The notes below the pieces were generated by a model. It was given only the letters and a program-made list of their open reading frames with translations, searched no databases and was not told the origin of the DNA. A stretch of DNA of 64,000 nucleotides, from contig JAAFIS010000009.1 of assembly GCA_013298695.1 (NCBI GenBank), forward strand, positions 102,341 through 166,340. Direction: 5' to 3'. Each line of letters starts with the position of its first letter. The first letter of the stretch is position 1. The position numbers were made by a program, and so were the translations under genes. Origin of the DNA: Betaproteobacteria bacterium (GTDB taxonomy: Bacteria > Pseudomonadota > Gammaproteobacteria > Burkholderiales > Casimicrobiaceae). This document shows positions 52,889 through 63,628 of this stretch, in pieces.

Positions 52889-54093
52889 TGAAAGTTCTCC
52901 ACGTCATTCCTTCCCTTAGCTGGGTGCATGGTGGGCCGAGCCATGCCATTCGAACTATCGAACAGGCGTCGCGCGCCGAAGGAATTGACACGGTGGTCGC
53001 AACGACGGATGATGATGGCCTTGGACGCCGTCTTGATCGAGCACTTGGGACGATCATCGCAGAAGAATCGTGTTCACGCATTTACTTTCGCAAGCGATTC
53101 GACGCGTATTGCATTGCGCCGTCACTGATTGTGTGGTTGTGGAAAAACGTTCGCTCGTTTGATTGCGTGCACATTCACGCTTTGTTTTCGTTCACGAGCA
53201 CTGCCGCTGCGATCATCGCGCGAGTGCGCGGCGTGTCATATGTTGTCCGACCGTTAGGTGTTCTCAGCTCTTACGGGCTTCTTCAAAAAAAATACTGGGC
53301 GAAACGGATTTCTGTTGCTTTGCTGGAATCTCCAATTATTGAGTATGCCGCTCTGATTCATTGCACCAGTAAGGCTGAAGCTGATGACGTGCGTGCGGTG
53401 CGCGCGAATGCACGCGTGCACGTGCGGCCGCTTGCAATTGAGGTACCGAGCGGATCGCATTTACGCTCGACCGCGTTAGCTGACTCGGCGTCGACACTTA
53501 ACGTGCTGTACCTGTCGCGCCTCGACCCCAAAAAGAATATCGAGAGCCTATTGCAGGCCTGGAAACAGGTGCACGCTGATTTTCCAAACGCGCAGCTTCA
53601 TATTGCGGGGAGCGGAGATGCGACGTACATAAACTCGCTCAAGGCGCTAGCTAGTTCACTTGTGATTGATGATCGTGTGCAATGGCACGGTCACGTGTCG
53701 GGCGACGCGAAGACTGCGCAATTCGTCAACGCGGACGTATTCGTGTTGCCTTCGTTTTCGGAAAACTTTGGGATCGCGGTCGCTGAGGCGCTTGCGTATG
53801 GTTTGCCATGCGTTGTCGCGCGTGGTGTGGCGCTTTCAGAGGACATTGAAACTCATCAGACCGGCATCGTCGTTGAGCCAAACGCAGATTCAATTGCCAA
53901 CGGACTAACACGTTTGCTCGGAGACCAAGAAATGAGAATGCGCTGCGGAATTGCGGCAAAGTTACTCGTGGAACAAAAATTCTCTGTTTCTGCGCTCGGC
54001 AAAGGCTTGAGTCAGATGTACGCGATTGCCACCGGAAGCCTCATCCCGGTGGTGAGCGCACGCGAAGTTAACCCACCCGATAGAGCGCTATAA
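52888..54093 (+). CDS. Glycosyltransferase family 4
   Basis: 401 residues. VLHVIPSLSWVHGGPSHAIR at the start, then VLYLSRLDPKKNIESLLQAW, LHIAGSGD, and VFVLPSFSENFGIAVAEALA followed by GLPCVVARGVALSEDI. ENFGIAVAE is the EX7E motif. Followed eight bases later by galE. Confidence 0.88.
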   Translation: MKVLHVIPSLSWVHGGPSHAIRTIEQASRAEGIDTVVATTDDDGLGRRLDRALGTIIAEESCSRIYFRKRFDAYCIAPSLIVWLWKNVRSFDCVHIHALFSFTSTAAAIIARVRGVSYVVRPLGVLSSYGLLQKKYWAKRISVALLESPIIEYAALIHCTSKAEADDVRAVRANARVHVRPLAIEVPSGSHLRSTALADSASTLNVLYLSRLDPKKNIESLLQAWKQVHADFPNAQLHIAGSGDATYINSLKALASSLVIDDRVQWHGHVSGDAKTAQFVNADVFVLPSFSENFGIAVAEALAYGLPCVVARGVALSEDIETHQTGIVVEPNADSIANGLTRLLGDQEMRMRCGIAAKLLVEQKFSVSALGKGLSQMYAIATGSLIPVVSAREVNPPDRAL

Positions 54094-54101
54094 ATAAAAG
54101 C

Positions 54102-55106
54102 ATGGATCGAATACTTGTTACCGGAGGCGCTGGCTACATCGGCAGTCACACATGCAAAGCGCTCGCGCGCGCTGGCTTCGAGCCCGTTACGTTCGACAAT
54201 CTATCTACCGGATTCGAGCGGCTCGTTAAATGGGGATCTCTCGTAAAAGGCGATGTTTGCAATGAAGCAGATATCCGCGTGGCGTTGCGCGAGTTCCGTC
54301 CTGTTGCGGTGATTCACTTCGCTGGAAGAATTGCAGTCGGCGAGTCTGTAGTTGCCCCCTGGTTGCACTACGCGCCGAATGTTGGTGGCACCATAAATCT
54401 ACTGAATGTGATGCGGGAGTATGGTGTGTCGAAATTGGTGTTTTCCAGTTCAGCGGCCGTGTACGGTTTGCCGAAGATATCGCCCGTCAACGAAACATCA
54501 GCACTGTTACCGTTGAGCCCATACGGTCGTTCCAAACTATTCGCTGAACAAATGATTGCGGACTTCATGCATTCCAGTGGTTTGCGAGCGATTTGCCTTC
54601 GTTATTTCAATGCGGCGGGCGCCGATGCCGACGGCGAGTGCGGCGAACTACATGACCCAGAAACACACTTGATTCCGTTGGCTCTCGACACATTGATCGA
54701 TCAACGAAAAAAACTGTCCGTGAATGGAGATGACTACGACACGCCAGACGGCACGTGCGTGCGCGATTACATTCACGTCACCGATCTTGCAAATGCGCAC
54801 GTCGCCGCACTACGACGGCTTCTAGTGGGCGCAACGCTACCCAGTGCACTAAATGTGGGCACCGGAAATGGTTTTTCAGTGCGCGAAATCCTCAATGCAA
54901 TTGCGCTGGAAACGGGGCGCGAAGTACCGCACGTGATTGGGTCGCGTCGCGATGGCGATCCGGCTCATTTGGTTGCGGATTCAACTGAGATTAAGCGACA
55001 GCTTGAATGGGCACCTAAACACTCTGAGCTCAACCGGATCGTTAACACTGCTTGGCAATGGCATCAGCGCGAACGCACGCACGGTGCTATGCGGAGCAAC
55101 GCGTGA
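54102..55106 (+). CDS. galE: UDP-glucose 4-epimerase
   Basis: 334 residues. ILVTGGAGYIGSHTCKALAR, FDNLSTGFERLVKWG, HFAGRIAVGESV, SSSAAVYGLP with SPYGRSKLFAEQM (Tyr/Lys), and LRYFNAAGADADGECGE are full-length GalE features. Interconverts UDP-Glc and UDP-Gal. Overlaps the next gene's GTG by four bases. Confidence 0.94.
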   Translation: MDRILVTGGAGYIGSHTCKALARAGFEPVTFDNLSTGFERLVKWGSLVKGDVCNEADIRVALREFRPVAVIHFAGRIAVGESVVAPWLHYAPNVGGTINLLNVMREYGVSKLVFSSSAAVYGLPKISPVNETSALLPLSPYGRSKLFAEQMIADFMHSSGLRAICLRYFNAAGADADGECGELHDPETHLIPLALDTLIDQRKKLSVNGDDYDTPDGTCVRDYIHVTDLANAHVAALRRLLVGATLPSALNVGTGNGFSVREILNAIALETGREVPHVIGSRRDGDPAHLVADSTEIKRQLEWAPKHSELNRIVNTAWQWHQRERTHGAMRSNA

Positions 55107-56056
55107 GTGCGATTTCCGCAGTTGTCTTGTGTCACAACGAGTCACCCAACATCCGGCACTGTCTTGAAAGCGTGAAAGGTTGGGCGCACACGTTTGTCGT
55201 CGATTCAGGCAGTACGGATGACACACTTGAAATTTGTCGTGAGTACACGAACAACGTTGTTCATCACAGTTACGACAATCACGCGGCGCAATGGAATTGG
55301 GCGCTCGATAATTTGCCGATCGCGACAGAATGGATTCTTGCGCTCGACGCGGACTTTGTGGTTACGCCTGCGCTACGCGCGCAGATTGAGCGCGAGCTGC
55401 CATCCATCAAAGCTGGCGTTGATGGCGTCTATGTGAAGCACGATTACGTGTTTGGTGGCGGGCTCATTCGCTTCGGTGGCACGAAACAATTTTGGTTGCG
55501 CATGATCCGTAGAGGCGCCGCGCGCCCCGATCTTAGTGACCTTGTTGATTTTCGTTTCAATGTGACGGGAACAACTACACAGTTCAAGAGCGCTGTTATC
55601 GAATACAACCGACATGACGACGACATCACGGTATGGACACGAAAGCAAGATAAGTTCTCGCTTCGACTTGCGGTGGAGGAGGAGCTTCGTCGCCGCGGGC
55701 TAGTGGCGTGGGAAGGCAAGCCCGAATTGCTCGGGAATCCGGATCAACGATTCATGCGCCTGCGGGATTTGTGGCAGCGTATGCCTCTTTTTTTGCGGCC
55801 CTGTGTTTACTTCTTTTATCGCTACGTGCTGATGCTCGGTTTTTTAGATGGACGCGCAGGCTTTTTGTACGCCGCGCTGCAAGGATTTTGGTTGCGTTTG
55901 ATGGTGGATTGGAAAATTTGGAGTATTCGCGAAGCATCGCTATCGAACGACGAACTGCTTGCGCTGAAATCTGCAATGTTCACCACACGTGACGGCGAAG
56001 TTAAATCGCTCATTGATCGAGTACGCAACTCAAAAGTAACGAAAATAGTTTTATGA
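55103..56056 (+). CDS. Glycosyltransferase family 2 (WaaE/KdtX-like)
   Basis: 317 residues. ISAVVLCHNESPNIRHCLES, FVVDSGSTDDTLEICREY and WILALDADFVVTP match the LPS core beta-glucosyltransferase group (WaaE-like); the later KQFWLRMIRRGAA is also typical. GTG 55103 gives the correct N-terminus; a longer frame begins inside galE. The C-terminus has hydrophobic segments (FLRPCVYFFYRYVLMLGFLD), probably membrane-associated. Confidence 0.85.
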   Translation: MSAISAVVLCHNESPNIRHCLESVKGWAHTFVVDSGSTDDTLEICREYTNNVVHHSYDNHAAQWNWALDNLPIATEWILALDADFVVTPALRAQIERELPSIKAGVDGVYVKHDYVFGGGLIRFGGTKQFWLRMIRRGAARPDLSDLVDFRFNVTGTTTQFKSAVIEYNRHDDDITVWTRKQDKFSLRLAVEEELRRRGLVAWEGKPELLGNPDQRFMRLRDLWQRMPLFLRPCVYFFYRYVLMLGFLDGRAGFLYAALQGFWLRLMVDWKIWSIREASLSNDELLALKSAMFTTRDGEVKSLIDRVRNSKVTKIVL

Positions 56057-57798
56057 GCAACATACTCGGCATCAATGCCTTCCACGGCGACTCATCGGCG
56101 TGCTTACTGATCGACGGCAAACTAATCGCTGCGGCGGAAGAAGAGCGCTTCCGTCGAATCAAACACTGGGCGGGTTTTCCAAGCGAATCAATCGCATGGT
56201 GTTTGCGCGATTCTGGGCTCAGTCTCTCTGACGTTGACCACATTGCAGTCAATCAAGATTCAAGCGCGAACATCGGCAAGAAGGTCGCGTACACGTTGTT
56301 GAAGCGCCCTGATTTGAGTTTAGTTTTGGATCGCATCCGAAATAAGCGTGAACGCGCCGGTATAGACGTTCACCTCGCCAATGCGTTTCCGAACGAGGCG
56401 TTTCGCGGCAAGTTTCACGCGGTGGAGCATCACGTCGCGCATCTTTCATCGGCGTTTCATGTGTCGCCCTACGATGAGGCGGTCGTGGTTTCGGTCGACG
56501 GCTTTGGTGACTTTGCGAGCGCGGCTTGGGGTTACGGCAAGGGCGCGAACATCGAAGTGGATGAACGCGTTTATTTTCCGCATTCGCTCGGTATTTTTTA
56601 TCAAGCGCTCACACAGTATTTGGGCTTTCCGAATTACGGTGATGAATACAAAGTCATGGGACTGGCTCCGTACGGTAGCGCCCAATTTATTGCGGCGATG
56701 CGCGAAATCGTAAAGCTTCACGAAAATGGTGAATTTCGCCTAGATCTTCAATATTTTCGGCATGCTAGCGAAAAAGTGCAGTACGAATGGGAGAACGGTT
56801 CGCCCTCTGTCGGCAGTCTTTTTACGCCGGCACTTGAAGCCTTGCTTGGCCCCGCGCGCAAACCGGATGAACCGCTCGAACAAAAGCACAAAGACATCGC
56901 GCGATCAATCCAAGCGATGTACGAAGAAGCCTTTTTCCATTTGCTCAACGCCCTTCACAAAAAGCACGGCGGTGATTCAGTGTGCGTTGCAGGCGGTTGC
57001 GGCATGAACTCCGTTGCAAATGGAAAGATCACGCTCAAAACGCCGTTCAAACGCGTGTATGTTCAATCTGCAGCGGGCGACGCAGGCGGTGCGATTGGTG
57101 CGGCGTATTCGGTGCATCACGCGCAGGGCGGCAAACGTTCAAAACCGATGCACCACGCATACCTTGGCCCCGGTTTCGACGCGAAAGAAATTGATGCGCT
57201 GCTCACAGAACGCGCGGACGACATCACGGCCGCAGGTTGCAAAGTCCAGCTTGTGAACGATGAAGGTGAACTCTGTCGTCGAACCGCCGCTGCTATTGCT
57301 GAAGGGCTTGTCATCGGTTGGTTCCAAGGTCGCATGGAATGGGGGCCGCGTGCGCTTGGCAATCGCTCGATCCTTGGCGATCCGAGACGCGCGGACATGA
57401 AAGACATTTTGAATTTGAAGATCAAGCGGCGCGAATCGTTCCGTCCGTTTGCGCCGTCGGTGCTGCGCGAAGCGGTGCCTGAATGGTTTGAACTCGATGG
57501 CGATGTGCCGTTCATGATGCAGGTGTTTCCGATTCGCGAAGCAAAACGCGCGCTGATTCCAGCGGTTACGCATGTCGATGGATCAGGCCGATTGCAAACA
57601 GTAGAGCAGGGCGCGAACGCGCGGTACTACCGTTTGATTTCCGAATTCAACGCGCTAACGAATGTGCCCATGGTGCTCAATACGTCGTTCAACGAAAACG
57701 AGCCCGTTGTATGCAAACCCGTTGAAGCGCTCGATTGTTTTTTGCGCACGAAGATGGATGTGTTGGTATTAGGCGATGTGTTTATTCGCCGCGCGTAG
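56053..57798 (+). CDS. Carbamoyltransferase (NodU/CmcH family)
   Basis: 581 residues. ILGINAFHGDSSACLLIDGK, AAAEEERFRRIKH, VEHHVAHLSSAFHVSPYDEA (metal-binding His residues), then VVVSVDGFGDFASAAWGYG. The C-terminal lobe has VAGGCGMNSVANGKI, GRMEWGPRALGNRSIL and APSVLREAVPEWF. Transfers carbamoyl from carbamoyl phosphate to a hydroxyl, here probably on an EPS sugar as in nodulation factors. Overlaps the preceding gene by four bases. Confidence 0.93.
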   Translation: MSNILGINAFHGDSSACLLIDGKLIAAAEEERFRRIKHWAGFPSESIAWCLRDSGLSLSDVDHIAVNQDSSANIGKKVAYTLLKRPDLSLVLDRIRNKRERAGIDVHLANAFPNEAFRGKFHAVEHHVAHLSSAFHVSPYDEAVVVSVDGFGDFASAAWGYGKGANIEVDERVYFPHSLGIFYQALTQYLGFPNYGDEYKVMGLAPYGSAQFIAAMREIVKLHENGEFRLDLQYFRHASEKVQYEWENGSPSVGSLFTPALEALLGPARKPDEPLEQKHKDIARSIQAMYEEAFFHLLNALHKKHGGDSVCVAGGCGMNSVANGKITLKTPFKRVYVQSAAGDAGGAIGAAYSVHHAQGGKRSKPMHHAYLGPGFDAKEIDALLTERADDITAAGCKVQLVNDEGELCRRTAAAIAEGLVIGWFQGRMEWGPRALGNRSILGDPRRADMKDILNLKIKRRESFRPFAPSVLREAVPEWFELDGDVPFMMQVFPIREAKRALIPAVTHVDGSGRLQTVEQGANARYYRLISEFNALTNVPMVLNTSFNENEPVVCKPVEALDCFLRTKMDVLVLGDVFIRRA

Positions 57799-57819
57799 TT
57801 TTGAAGCGTTCGTTGCGCG

Positions 57820-58572
57820 ATGAAAATCACAGTCATCACGGCCGTGTACAACAGTGCATCCACGATTCGCGCGGCGCTTGATTCAACCCTTTCGCAGCGC
57901 TATGACAACGTTGAACTTATCGTCGTCGATGGTGCATCCACCGACGGTACTCGCGAAATCATCGAAAGCTACGGTTCGCGTATTCATCAATTCGTGAGCG
58001 AGCCCGACAACGGCATTTACGACGCGCTCAATAAAGGCGTTCGCATGGCGACGGGCGACGTTGTCGGATTTCTGCACTCGGATGACTTATTCGCTGACGA
58101 GCATTGTTTGACTCGCGTGGCGCAAGCAATGGCTGAGCCATCGATCAACGGCTGTTATGGTGACTTGAATTACGTTCGTAAAGAATCTACGGACACGGTT
58201 ATCCGTGCGTGGCGAGCGGGCGAATTCTCTGCTGCGAAGCTCAAGCGCGGATGGATGCCGCCACATCCTACGTTATACGTGAGACGCTCGGTAATGTCGG
58301 GCGTCGGCGAGTTTAATACGAGTTATCGCATTGCGGCGGATTATGACTGGATGCTTCGTTTATTAGGCAGGTACGGAGATTTGTCATACGTTCCGAATGT
58401 TCAGGTGCTGATGCGATTAGGCGGCGCGAGCAATCGCTCCGTCAAAAACATTGTTCGCAAGTCGCGAGAAGACTTTCGTGCGCTGCGGCAAAATGACTTT
58501 GGTTTCGCGGGGGCGGCCTACGCACTCGTAGGAAAAAACTTAAGCAAGTTGCCGCAATTTTTGAAGCGTTAG
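57820..58572 (+). CDS. Glycosyltransferase family 2 (WcaA/colanic-acid type)
   Basis: 250 residues. [73 protein letters not shown] and [13 protein letters not shown] match the compact GT2 group common in fucose-containing exopolysaccharides. Next to the GDP-fucose genes, so GDP-Fuc or GDP-Man may be its donor (inference). Confidence 0.88.
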   Translation: MKITVITAVYNSASTIRAALDSTLSQRYDNVELIVVDGASTDGTREIIESYGSRIHQFVSEPDNGIYDALNKGVRMATGDVVGFLHSDDLFADEHCLTRVAQAMAEPSINGCYGDLNYVRKESTDTVIRAWRAGEFSAAKLKRGWMPPHPTLYVRRSVMSGVGEFNTSYRIAADYDWMLRLLGRYGDLSYVPNVQVLMRLGGASNRSVKNIVRKSREDFRALRQNDFGFAGAAYALVGKNLSKLPQFLKR

Positions 58573-58601
58573 TCCGTTCGTTCCAGCATTTAGCGCTCCG
58601 T

Positions 58602-59558
58602 ATGAAAATTCTCATCGCAGGCATCACCGGTCAAGATGGCGCGTATCTCGCGCGCCACGCGCTCGCTCGCGGCGATCAGGTCTACGGCACGACCCGTGAT
58701 GCGGCGTCAGCGGATCGGTCGCGTTTACGTGCGGTGGGTGTCGATGCGCGCATCCAGCTCTTCTCAATGCTGCCCGCAGATTTCCGGAGTGTGTTGCGAG
58801 TAATCGCCGAGGTTCGGCCGGAAGAAATCTACTTTTTGGCGGGACAAACCTCGGTCGGGTTGTCATTCGAGCAACCTGTTGAAGCCATTGAGAGCATTGC
58901 CACGGGTTTGCTCAACGTACTCGAAGCGATTCGTTTTGTCGACCCGACGATTCGCTTGTTTAATGCGGGATCAAGCGAATGCTTTGGCGACACTGGAAGA
59001 GCGCCCGCGACCGAAGACACGCCATTTCGCCCGCTAAGCCCGTATGCTGTGGCGAAGGCAACGGCGCACAATCTAGTGGTGAACTATCGTGTTGCGTACG
59101 GATTATTTGCGTGTACCGGGATCCTGTTCAATCACGAATCGCCGCTGCGTCCGCCCCGCTTTGTGACTCAGAAAATTGTTCATGGCGCGCGCGATATTGC
59201 AGCCGGCCGCCTGAAAACTTTGTCGCTGGGCAACCTGGATGTGTCGCGCGATTGGGGGTGGGCGCCTGAGTATGCTGAGGTGATGGCGAAAATGCTTGCG
59301 TCGGATGTCGCTGAGGATTTTGTTATCGCTACCGGGCGCACCGTCTCGCTGTCGTACTTCGTTGAGCGCGCATTCAAGAATTTCGGACTCGACTGGCGTG
59401 AGTGCGTGGTGACAGACCCATCGCTCAAACGACCTTCCGATATTTCGCACGGTTCGGGTGATCCATCGTTGATCGCCAAGAAACTGGGTTGGCGCGCCAC
59501 GCACGACGTCGACTACGCAATCGATGAAATGTGCAAAATGGCGGCATCGAGTGCGTGA
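58602..59558 (+). CDS. GDP-mannose 4,6-dehydratase-like SDR protein
   Basis: 318 residues. [36 protein letters not shown]-like region (IYFLAGQTSVGLSFEQPVEA), GSSECFGDTGRA and [29 protein letters not shown]. It is a clear Gmd relative, but shorter than and diverged from the neighbouring full-length Gmd, with RTV/TRD residues changed. It may reduce or epimerise the Gmd product, or be a paralog for another GDP-hexose. Confidence 0.78.
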   Translation: MKILIAGITGQDGAYLARHALARGDQVYGTTRDAASADRSRLRAVGVDARIQLFSMLPADFRSVLRVIAEVRPEEIYFLAGQTSVGLSFEQPVEAIESIATGLLNVLEAIRFVDPTIRLFNAGSSECFGDTGRAPATEDTPFRPLSPYAVAKATAHNLVVNYRVAYGLFACTGILFNHESPLRPPRFVTQKIVHGARDIAAGRLKTLSLGNLDVSRDWGWAPEYAEVMAKMLASDVAEDFVIATGRTVSLSYFVERAFKNFGLDWRECVVTDPSLKRPSDISHGSGDPSLIAKKLGWRATHDVDYAIDEMCKMAASSA

Positions 59559-59589
59559 GTACAACGCAATAAATTAGAAGAGGTTAGGG

Positions 59590-60699
59590 TTGAAACGAGC
59601 ACTTATTACGGGGATCACGGGACAAGACGGTGCGTATCTCGCAGAGTTCTTGTTGGAGAAAGGTTACGAGGTTCACGGTATCAAACGCCGCGCCTCATCG
59701 TTCAATACAGATCGCATTGACCATCTCTACGAAGACCCGCACTCGACGGGGCGCAAGCTCGTGTTGCACTACGGCGATCTCACTGACACCGCAAATCTTA
59801 TGCGGATCGTTGAGCAAGTGCAGCCCGATGAAATTTACAACCTCGGCGCGCAAAGCCACGTGCAAGTGTCGTTTGAAATGCCTGAGTACACAGCCAATGT
59901 TGATGGCCTCGGCGCTTTGCGTTTGCTCGAAGCAATTCGAATGTTGAAACTTGAAAACAAAACGCGGTTCTATCAAGCCTCGACCTCCGAGCTATTCGGC
60001 AAAGTGATGGAGATTCCGCAGACCGAAAAGACGCCGTTTTATCCGCGCTCACCCTATGGCGTGGCAAAGCTCTACGCGTATTGGATCACGGTGAACTATC
60101 GTGAGGCGTACGGGATGTACGCGTGTAACGGGATTCTCTTCAATCACGAATCACCGCTTCGCGGCGAAACATTTGTAACGCGAAAAATCACCCGTGCAAT
60201 TGCGCGTGCCTACGTGGGGCTCGAATCGTGTTTGTATCTCGGCAATATGGACGCACTGCGCGATTGGGGACATGCGCGTGATTATGTGCAAATGCAATGG
60301 CTCATGTTGCAGCAATCGGCAGCCGAAGATTTTGTGATTGCCAGCGGTGAACAGCATTCGGTTCGCGATTTCGTGACGTTGTCCGCACGTGAGCTTGGTG
60401 TCGAAATTGAATGGCGCGGAAAAGGCGTTGATGAGGTGGGTATCGTGAGCCAAGCGCCGGCCGATTCCGCGTTAAAACCCGGGCACAAGTTGATCGCCGT
60501 TGACGCTCGATATTTCCGCCCGGCTGAGGTGGAAACGTTGCTGGGTGATCCGTCCTACGCGAAGAAAAAACTGGGCTGGACCCCAACCACATCGTTCATC
60601 GATTTAGTCAAAGAAATGGTGGTTGGCGATCATAAAGCTGCGCAAAGAGACATGTTGCTGAAAAGCGCTGGTTTTTCGATGCCAACACGGCTGGAGTAG
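59590..60699 (+). CDS. gmd: GDP-mannose 4,6-dehydratase
   Basis: 369 residues. [70 protein letters not shown] and [20 protein letters not shown] are diagnostic. Makes GDP-4-keto-6-deoxymannose. TTG 59590 is preceded by AGAAGAGGTTAGGG, a good ribosome binding site. Followed by fcl. Confidence 0.95.
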   Translation: MKRALITGITGQDGAYLAEFLLEKGYEVHGIKRRASSFNTDRIDHLYEDPHSTGRKLVLHYGDLTDTANLMRIVEQVQPDEIYNLGAQSHVQVSFEMPEYTANVDGLGALRLLEAIRMLKLENKTRFYQASTSELFGKVMEIPQTEKTPFYPRSPYGVAKLYAYWITVNYREAYGMYACNGILFNHESPLRGETFVTRKITRAIARAYVGLESCLYLGNMDALRDWGHARDYVQMQWLMLQQSAAEDFVIASGEQHSVRDFVTLSARELGVEIEWRGKGVDEVGIVSQAPADSALKPGHKLIAVDARYFRPAEVETLLGDPSYAKKKLGWTPTTSFIDLVKEMVVGDHKAAQRDMLLKSAGFSMPTRLE

Positions 60700-60705
60700 C
60701 AGGTG

Positions 60706-61635
60706 ATGGACTTGTCAGCGCGGATTTATGTTGCGGGGCATCGCGGGCTAGTTGGGTCTGCGATTGTGCGTCAGCTCGCGGCTAGCGGCGCGAGCAATCT
60801 CTTGCTGCGAACTCATGCAGAACTCGACCTCACAAATCAAGCACAGGTTCAAGCATTCTTCGCCAATGAAAAACCAGAGTACGTGTTTCTCGCGGCGGCG
60901 AAAGTTGGCGGCATCAAAGCGAACGACGCGTTTCCCGCGCAGTTTCTCTACGAAAACCTAGCAATTCAAAACAACGTGATCCACGCTGCCTGGCAACATG
61001 GCGTGAAGAAACTTTGCTTTCTTGGTTCGTCCTGCATTTATCCGAAGCTCGCGCCCCAGCCTCTGCGGGAAGAGTATTTGCTGACCGGTCCGCTTGAGCC
61101 AACGAATGAGTGGTACGCGGTTGCAAAAATCGCAGGTATCAAGATGTGTCAGGCCTATCGAAAGCAATATGGATTCGATGCGATTTCTGCCATGCCTACG
61201 AATTTGTACGGACCCGGCGATAACTTTGATTTGGAAACGTCACACGTGTTGCCCGCGATGATTCGCCGGTTCTACGAAGCTAAACTTCGGGGTGATCCAG
61301 AGGTAACGATCTGGGGCACAGGCACGCCGCGAAGAGAGTTTTTGCACGTGGATGACATGGCAGAGGCGACGGTATTCTTGATGAACAACTACAGCGAGGA
61401 AAGCCACATTAACGTTGGTTTGGGCCACGATCTAACAATCATAGAGCTCGCAAATAAAATTGCGAAGGTTGCCCAATATAATGGGGCTATCAAGCTCGAT
61501 GCTACTAAGCCTGACGGCACTCCGCGGAAGCTTATGGATGTATCGAGACTAACGGCGATGGGCTGGAAAGCTCGCATCGGGCTCGAAGAAGGCATTGCGT
61601 CGACGCATCGCTGGTTTGTAGAGAATCGCTCGTAA
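60706..61635 (+). CDS. fcl: GDP-L-fucose synthase
   Basis: 309 residues. [75 protein letters not shown] (catalytic Tyr/Lys) and [20 protein letters not shown]. Epimerises and reduces the Gmd product to GDP-L-fucose. ATG 60706 (GGAG nine bases upstream) is preferred over the adjacent GTG. Confidence 0.95.
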   Translation: MDLSARIYVAGHRGLVGSAIVRQLAASGASNLLLRTHAELDLTNQAQVQAFFANEKPEYVFLAAAKVGGIKANDAFPAQFLYENLAIQNNVIHAAWQHGVKKLCFLGSSCIYPKLAPQPLREEYLLTGPLEPTNEWYAVAKIAGIKMCQAYRKQYGFDAISAMPTNLYGPGDNFDLETSHVLPAMIRRFYEAKLRGDPEVTIWGTGTPRREFLHVDDMAEATVFLMNNYSEESHINVGLGHDLTIIELANKIAKVAQYNGAIKLDATKPDGTPRKLMDVSRLTAMGWKARIGLEEGIASTHRWFVENRS

Positions 61636-61660
61636 CGCAAAAAAGGACGACGCAGAGCCG

Positions 61661-62446
61661 ATGCAAACCGCCATTCACTATGTCTCCAAGATCATCGCGC
61701 TTGCGTGGAATCCGTTGTCTTGGGTCATGACATTGTTGGTAGTCGGCGTTGTGCTGTTGATGTTCAAACCGCAGCGAGCGATTGTTTGGGGCCGTCGGTT
61801 TTGCGCTACAGCGCTGCTATTGCTTGCTGGGGTGGGATGGCAGTATCCATCGAACGCATTGCTTCGAGAACTCGAAGACCAGTACACCTCGCTTACAGGC
61901 GATCTTTCTCAATACGAGGGCATGGTGGTGCTCGGGGGCGCCTTTGGCGGGTACGACGGCCGCGCAAACGGTCAAGTCGCGCTTAGCTGCGCCGCTGAGC
62001 GCGTTGTGATGCCAGTACCGCTGATGGCTGAGTATCCAAATATGAAGCTGCTTTTCTCAGGCGGCAGCGCGGCAATCCTTACCGAACGCGGCGCGGAGGC
62101 GGATGTGGCAGAAGCCTATTTCAAACGCATGGGGGTTGACATGACTCGCGTCTATTTTGAGCGTGAATCACGAAACACCTTTGAGAACGCCGTGTTGTCT
62201 GCGAAACAAATGGGAGAAACGCGAAAGAAGCCATGGTTACTAGTGACGTCCGCGTCGCACATGCCGCGCGCAATGGCAACCTTTCAACGCGCAGGTTGGA
62301 ACGTAACCGCGTATCCGGTTGATTTCCAGTCAGTGCGCGCTGAGCTGCCCTTCGAATATTCACTTGACGCAGGTGTTGCTGATTGGGCGCTCTGGATCCG
62401 CGAGACATTGGGGCTAGTCATTTACAGCGTGCTTGGCCGCACGTAG
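61661..62446 (+). CDS. YdcF/SanA-family (DUF218) membrane protein
   Basis: 261 residues. Two N-terminal membrane helices (about 15-35 and 43-60), then a periplasmic DUF218 domain: MVVLGGAFGGYDGRANGQVA, LLFSGGSAAI, ERESRNTFENAVLSAKQM and WLLVTSASHMPRAMATFQRA. This is the ElyC/YdcF layout, linked in E. coli to envelope glycan carrier metabolism. Ends the rightward gene set, convergent with ugd. Confidence 0.88.
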   Translation: MQTAIHYVSKIIALAWNPLSWVMTLLVVGVVLLMFKPQRAIVWGRRFCATALLLLAGVGWQYPSNALLRELEDQYTSLTGDLSQYEGMVVLGGAFGGYDGRANGQVALSCAAERVVMPVPLMAEYPNMKLLFSGGSAAILTERGAEADVAEAYFKRMGVDMTRVYFERESRNTFENAVLSAKQMGETRKKPWLLVTSASHMPRAMATFQRAGWNVTAYPVDFQSVRAELPFEYSLDAGVADWALWIRETLGLVIYSVLGRT

Positions 62447-62453
62447 CGCCGCG

Positions 62454-63620
62454 TCAATCTTTGCCGAACAGGTCTCGCGTGTAGACTTTCGCGAGCACGT
62501 CCGCGAGATCAGCGCTGTGACGGTTTGCAATGATTACATCCGCTTCTTCTTTGAACGACGCTAAATCTTTAGTCACGCGTGAGTTGAAAAAAGTCGATTC
62601 GCCCAGTTCAGGTTCATAGACCAATACTTCGACGCCCTTTGCTTTAATGCGCTTCATGATGCCTTGGATGCTGGACGCGCGAAAGTTATCCGAGCCCGCT
62701 TTCATAATCAAGCGATACACGCCAACCACTTTCGGTTTGCGAGCGAGTATGGAGTTCGCAACGAAGTCTTTACGCGTCGTGTTCGCTTCAACAATCGCGC
62801 GAATTAGGTTTTGTGGCACGGCGTTGTAATTCGCGAGCAGCTGTTTGGTGTCTTTGGGCAAACAATACCCACCGTAGCCAAACGACGGATTGTTGTAGTG
62901 CGCGCCGATGCGCGGATCACCTGATACGCCGTCAATCATTTGGCGACTGTCGAGGCCATGAATCGCGGCGTAGGTGTCGAGTTCGTTGAAGTACGCCACA
63001 CGCATGGCAAGATAGGTGTTGGCGAATAGTTTGATTGCCTCGGCTTCGGTCGAGCCCGTGAATAGCACCGGCGCATCTTTCTTGATCGCTCCGCCGCGCA
63101 GCAGCTCGGCAAATACACGGGCACGCTCTGATTGCTCACCAACGATGACGCGAGACGGATATAGGTTGTCGCGCAGCGCAGAACCTTCGCGCAAAAATTC
63201 TGGCGAAAAAATAATGTTTTCCGAGCCCAGTTTTTCGCGCAATGACACGGTGTATCCGACCGGGATTGTTGACTTAATCACGATCACTGCTGCTGGGTTT
63301 TCAGTGACGACGCGACGACACACTGCTTCAACGGATGCGGTGTTGAAATAGTTGGTGTCTGGGTCGTAGTCAGTGGGTGTGGCAACGATTACATAGGCGG
63401 CGTCGCGATATGCGTCAACCGGATCGAGCGTCGCACGAAGATTGAGCGCGCGATGACTCAAATAATCTTGTAGCTCAGTGTCGACAATGGGCGAGCGCCG
63501 ATCGTTGAGCATCTGCACTTTTTCGGCAACGATATCAACCGCAACCACTTCGTTGTGTTGAGCCAACAACACGGCGTTGGAAAGGCCGACATAGCCCGTT
63601 CCTGCAACTGCAATCTTCAA
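62454..63620 (-). CDS. ugd: UDP-glucose 6-dehydrogenase
   Basis: 388 residues, the single-domain-pair enterobacterial length. [20 protein letters not shown] (NAD-binding), [41 protein letters not shown] and [16 protein letters not shown] with the catalytic Cys. Oxidises UDP-Glc to UDP-GlcA, the precursor used by the epimerase and Uxs genes at 28.8-30.9 kb. Lies eight bases after galU, same strand, so probably one transcript. Confidence 0.95.
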   Translation of the reverse strand: MKIAVAGTGYVGLSNAVLLAQHNEVVAVDIVAEKVQMLNDRRSPIVDTELQDYLSHRALNLRATLDPVDAYRDAAYVIVATPTDYDPDTNYFNTASVEAVCRRVVTENPAAVIVIKSTIPVGYTVSLREKLGSENIIFSPEFLREGSALRDNLYPSRVIVGEQSERARVFAELLRGGAIKKDAPVLFTGSTEAEAIKLFANTYLAMRVAYFNELDTYAAIHGLDSRQMIDGVSGDPRIGAHYNNPSFGYGGYCLPKDTKQLLANYNAVPQNLIRAIVEANTTRKDFVANSILARKPKVVGVYRLIMKAGSDNFRASSIQGIMKRIKAKGVEVLVYEPELGESTFFNSRVTKDLASFKEEADVIIANRHSADLADVLAKVYTRDLFGKD

Positions 63621-63628
63621 AATCTTCC

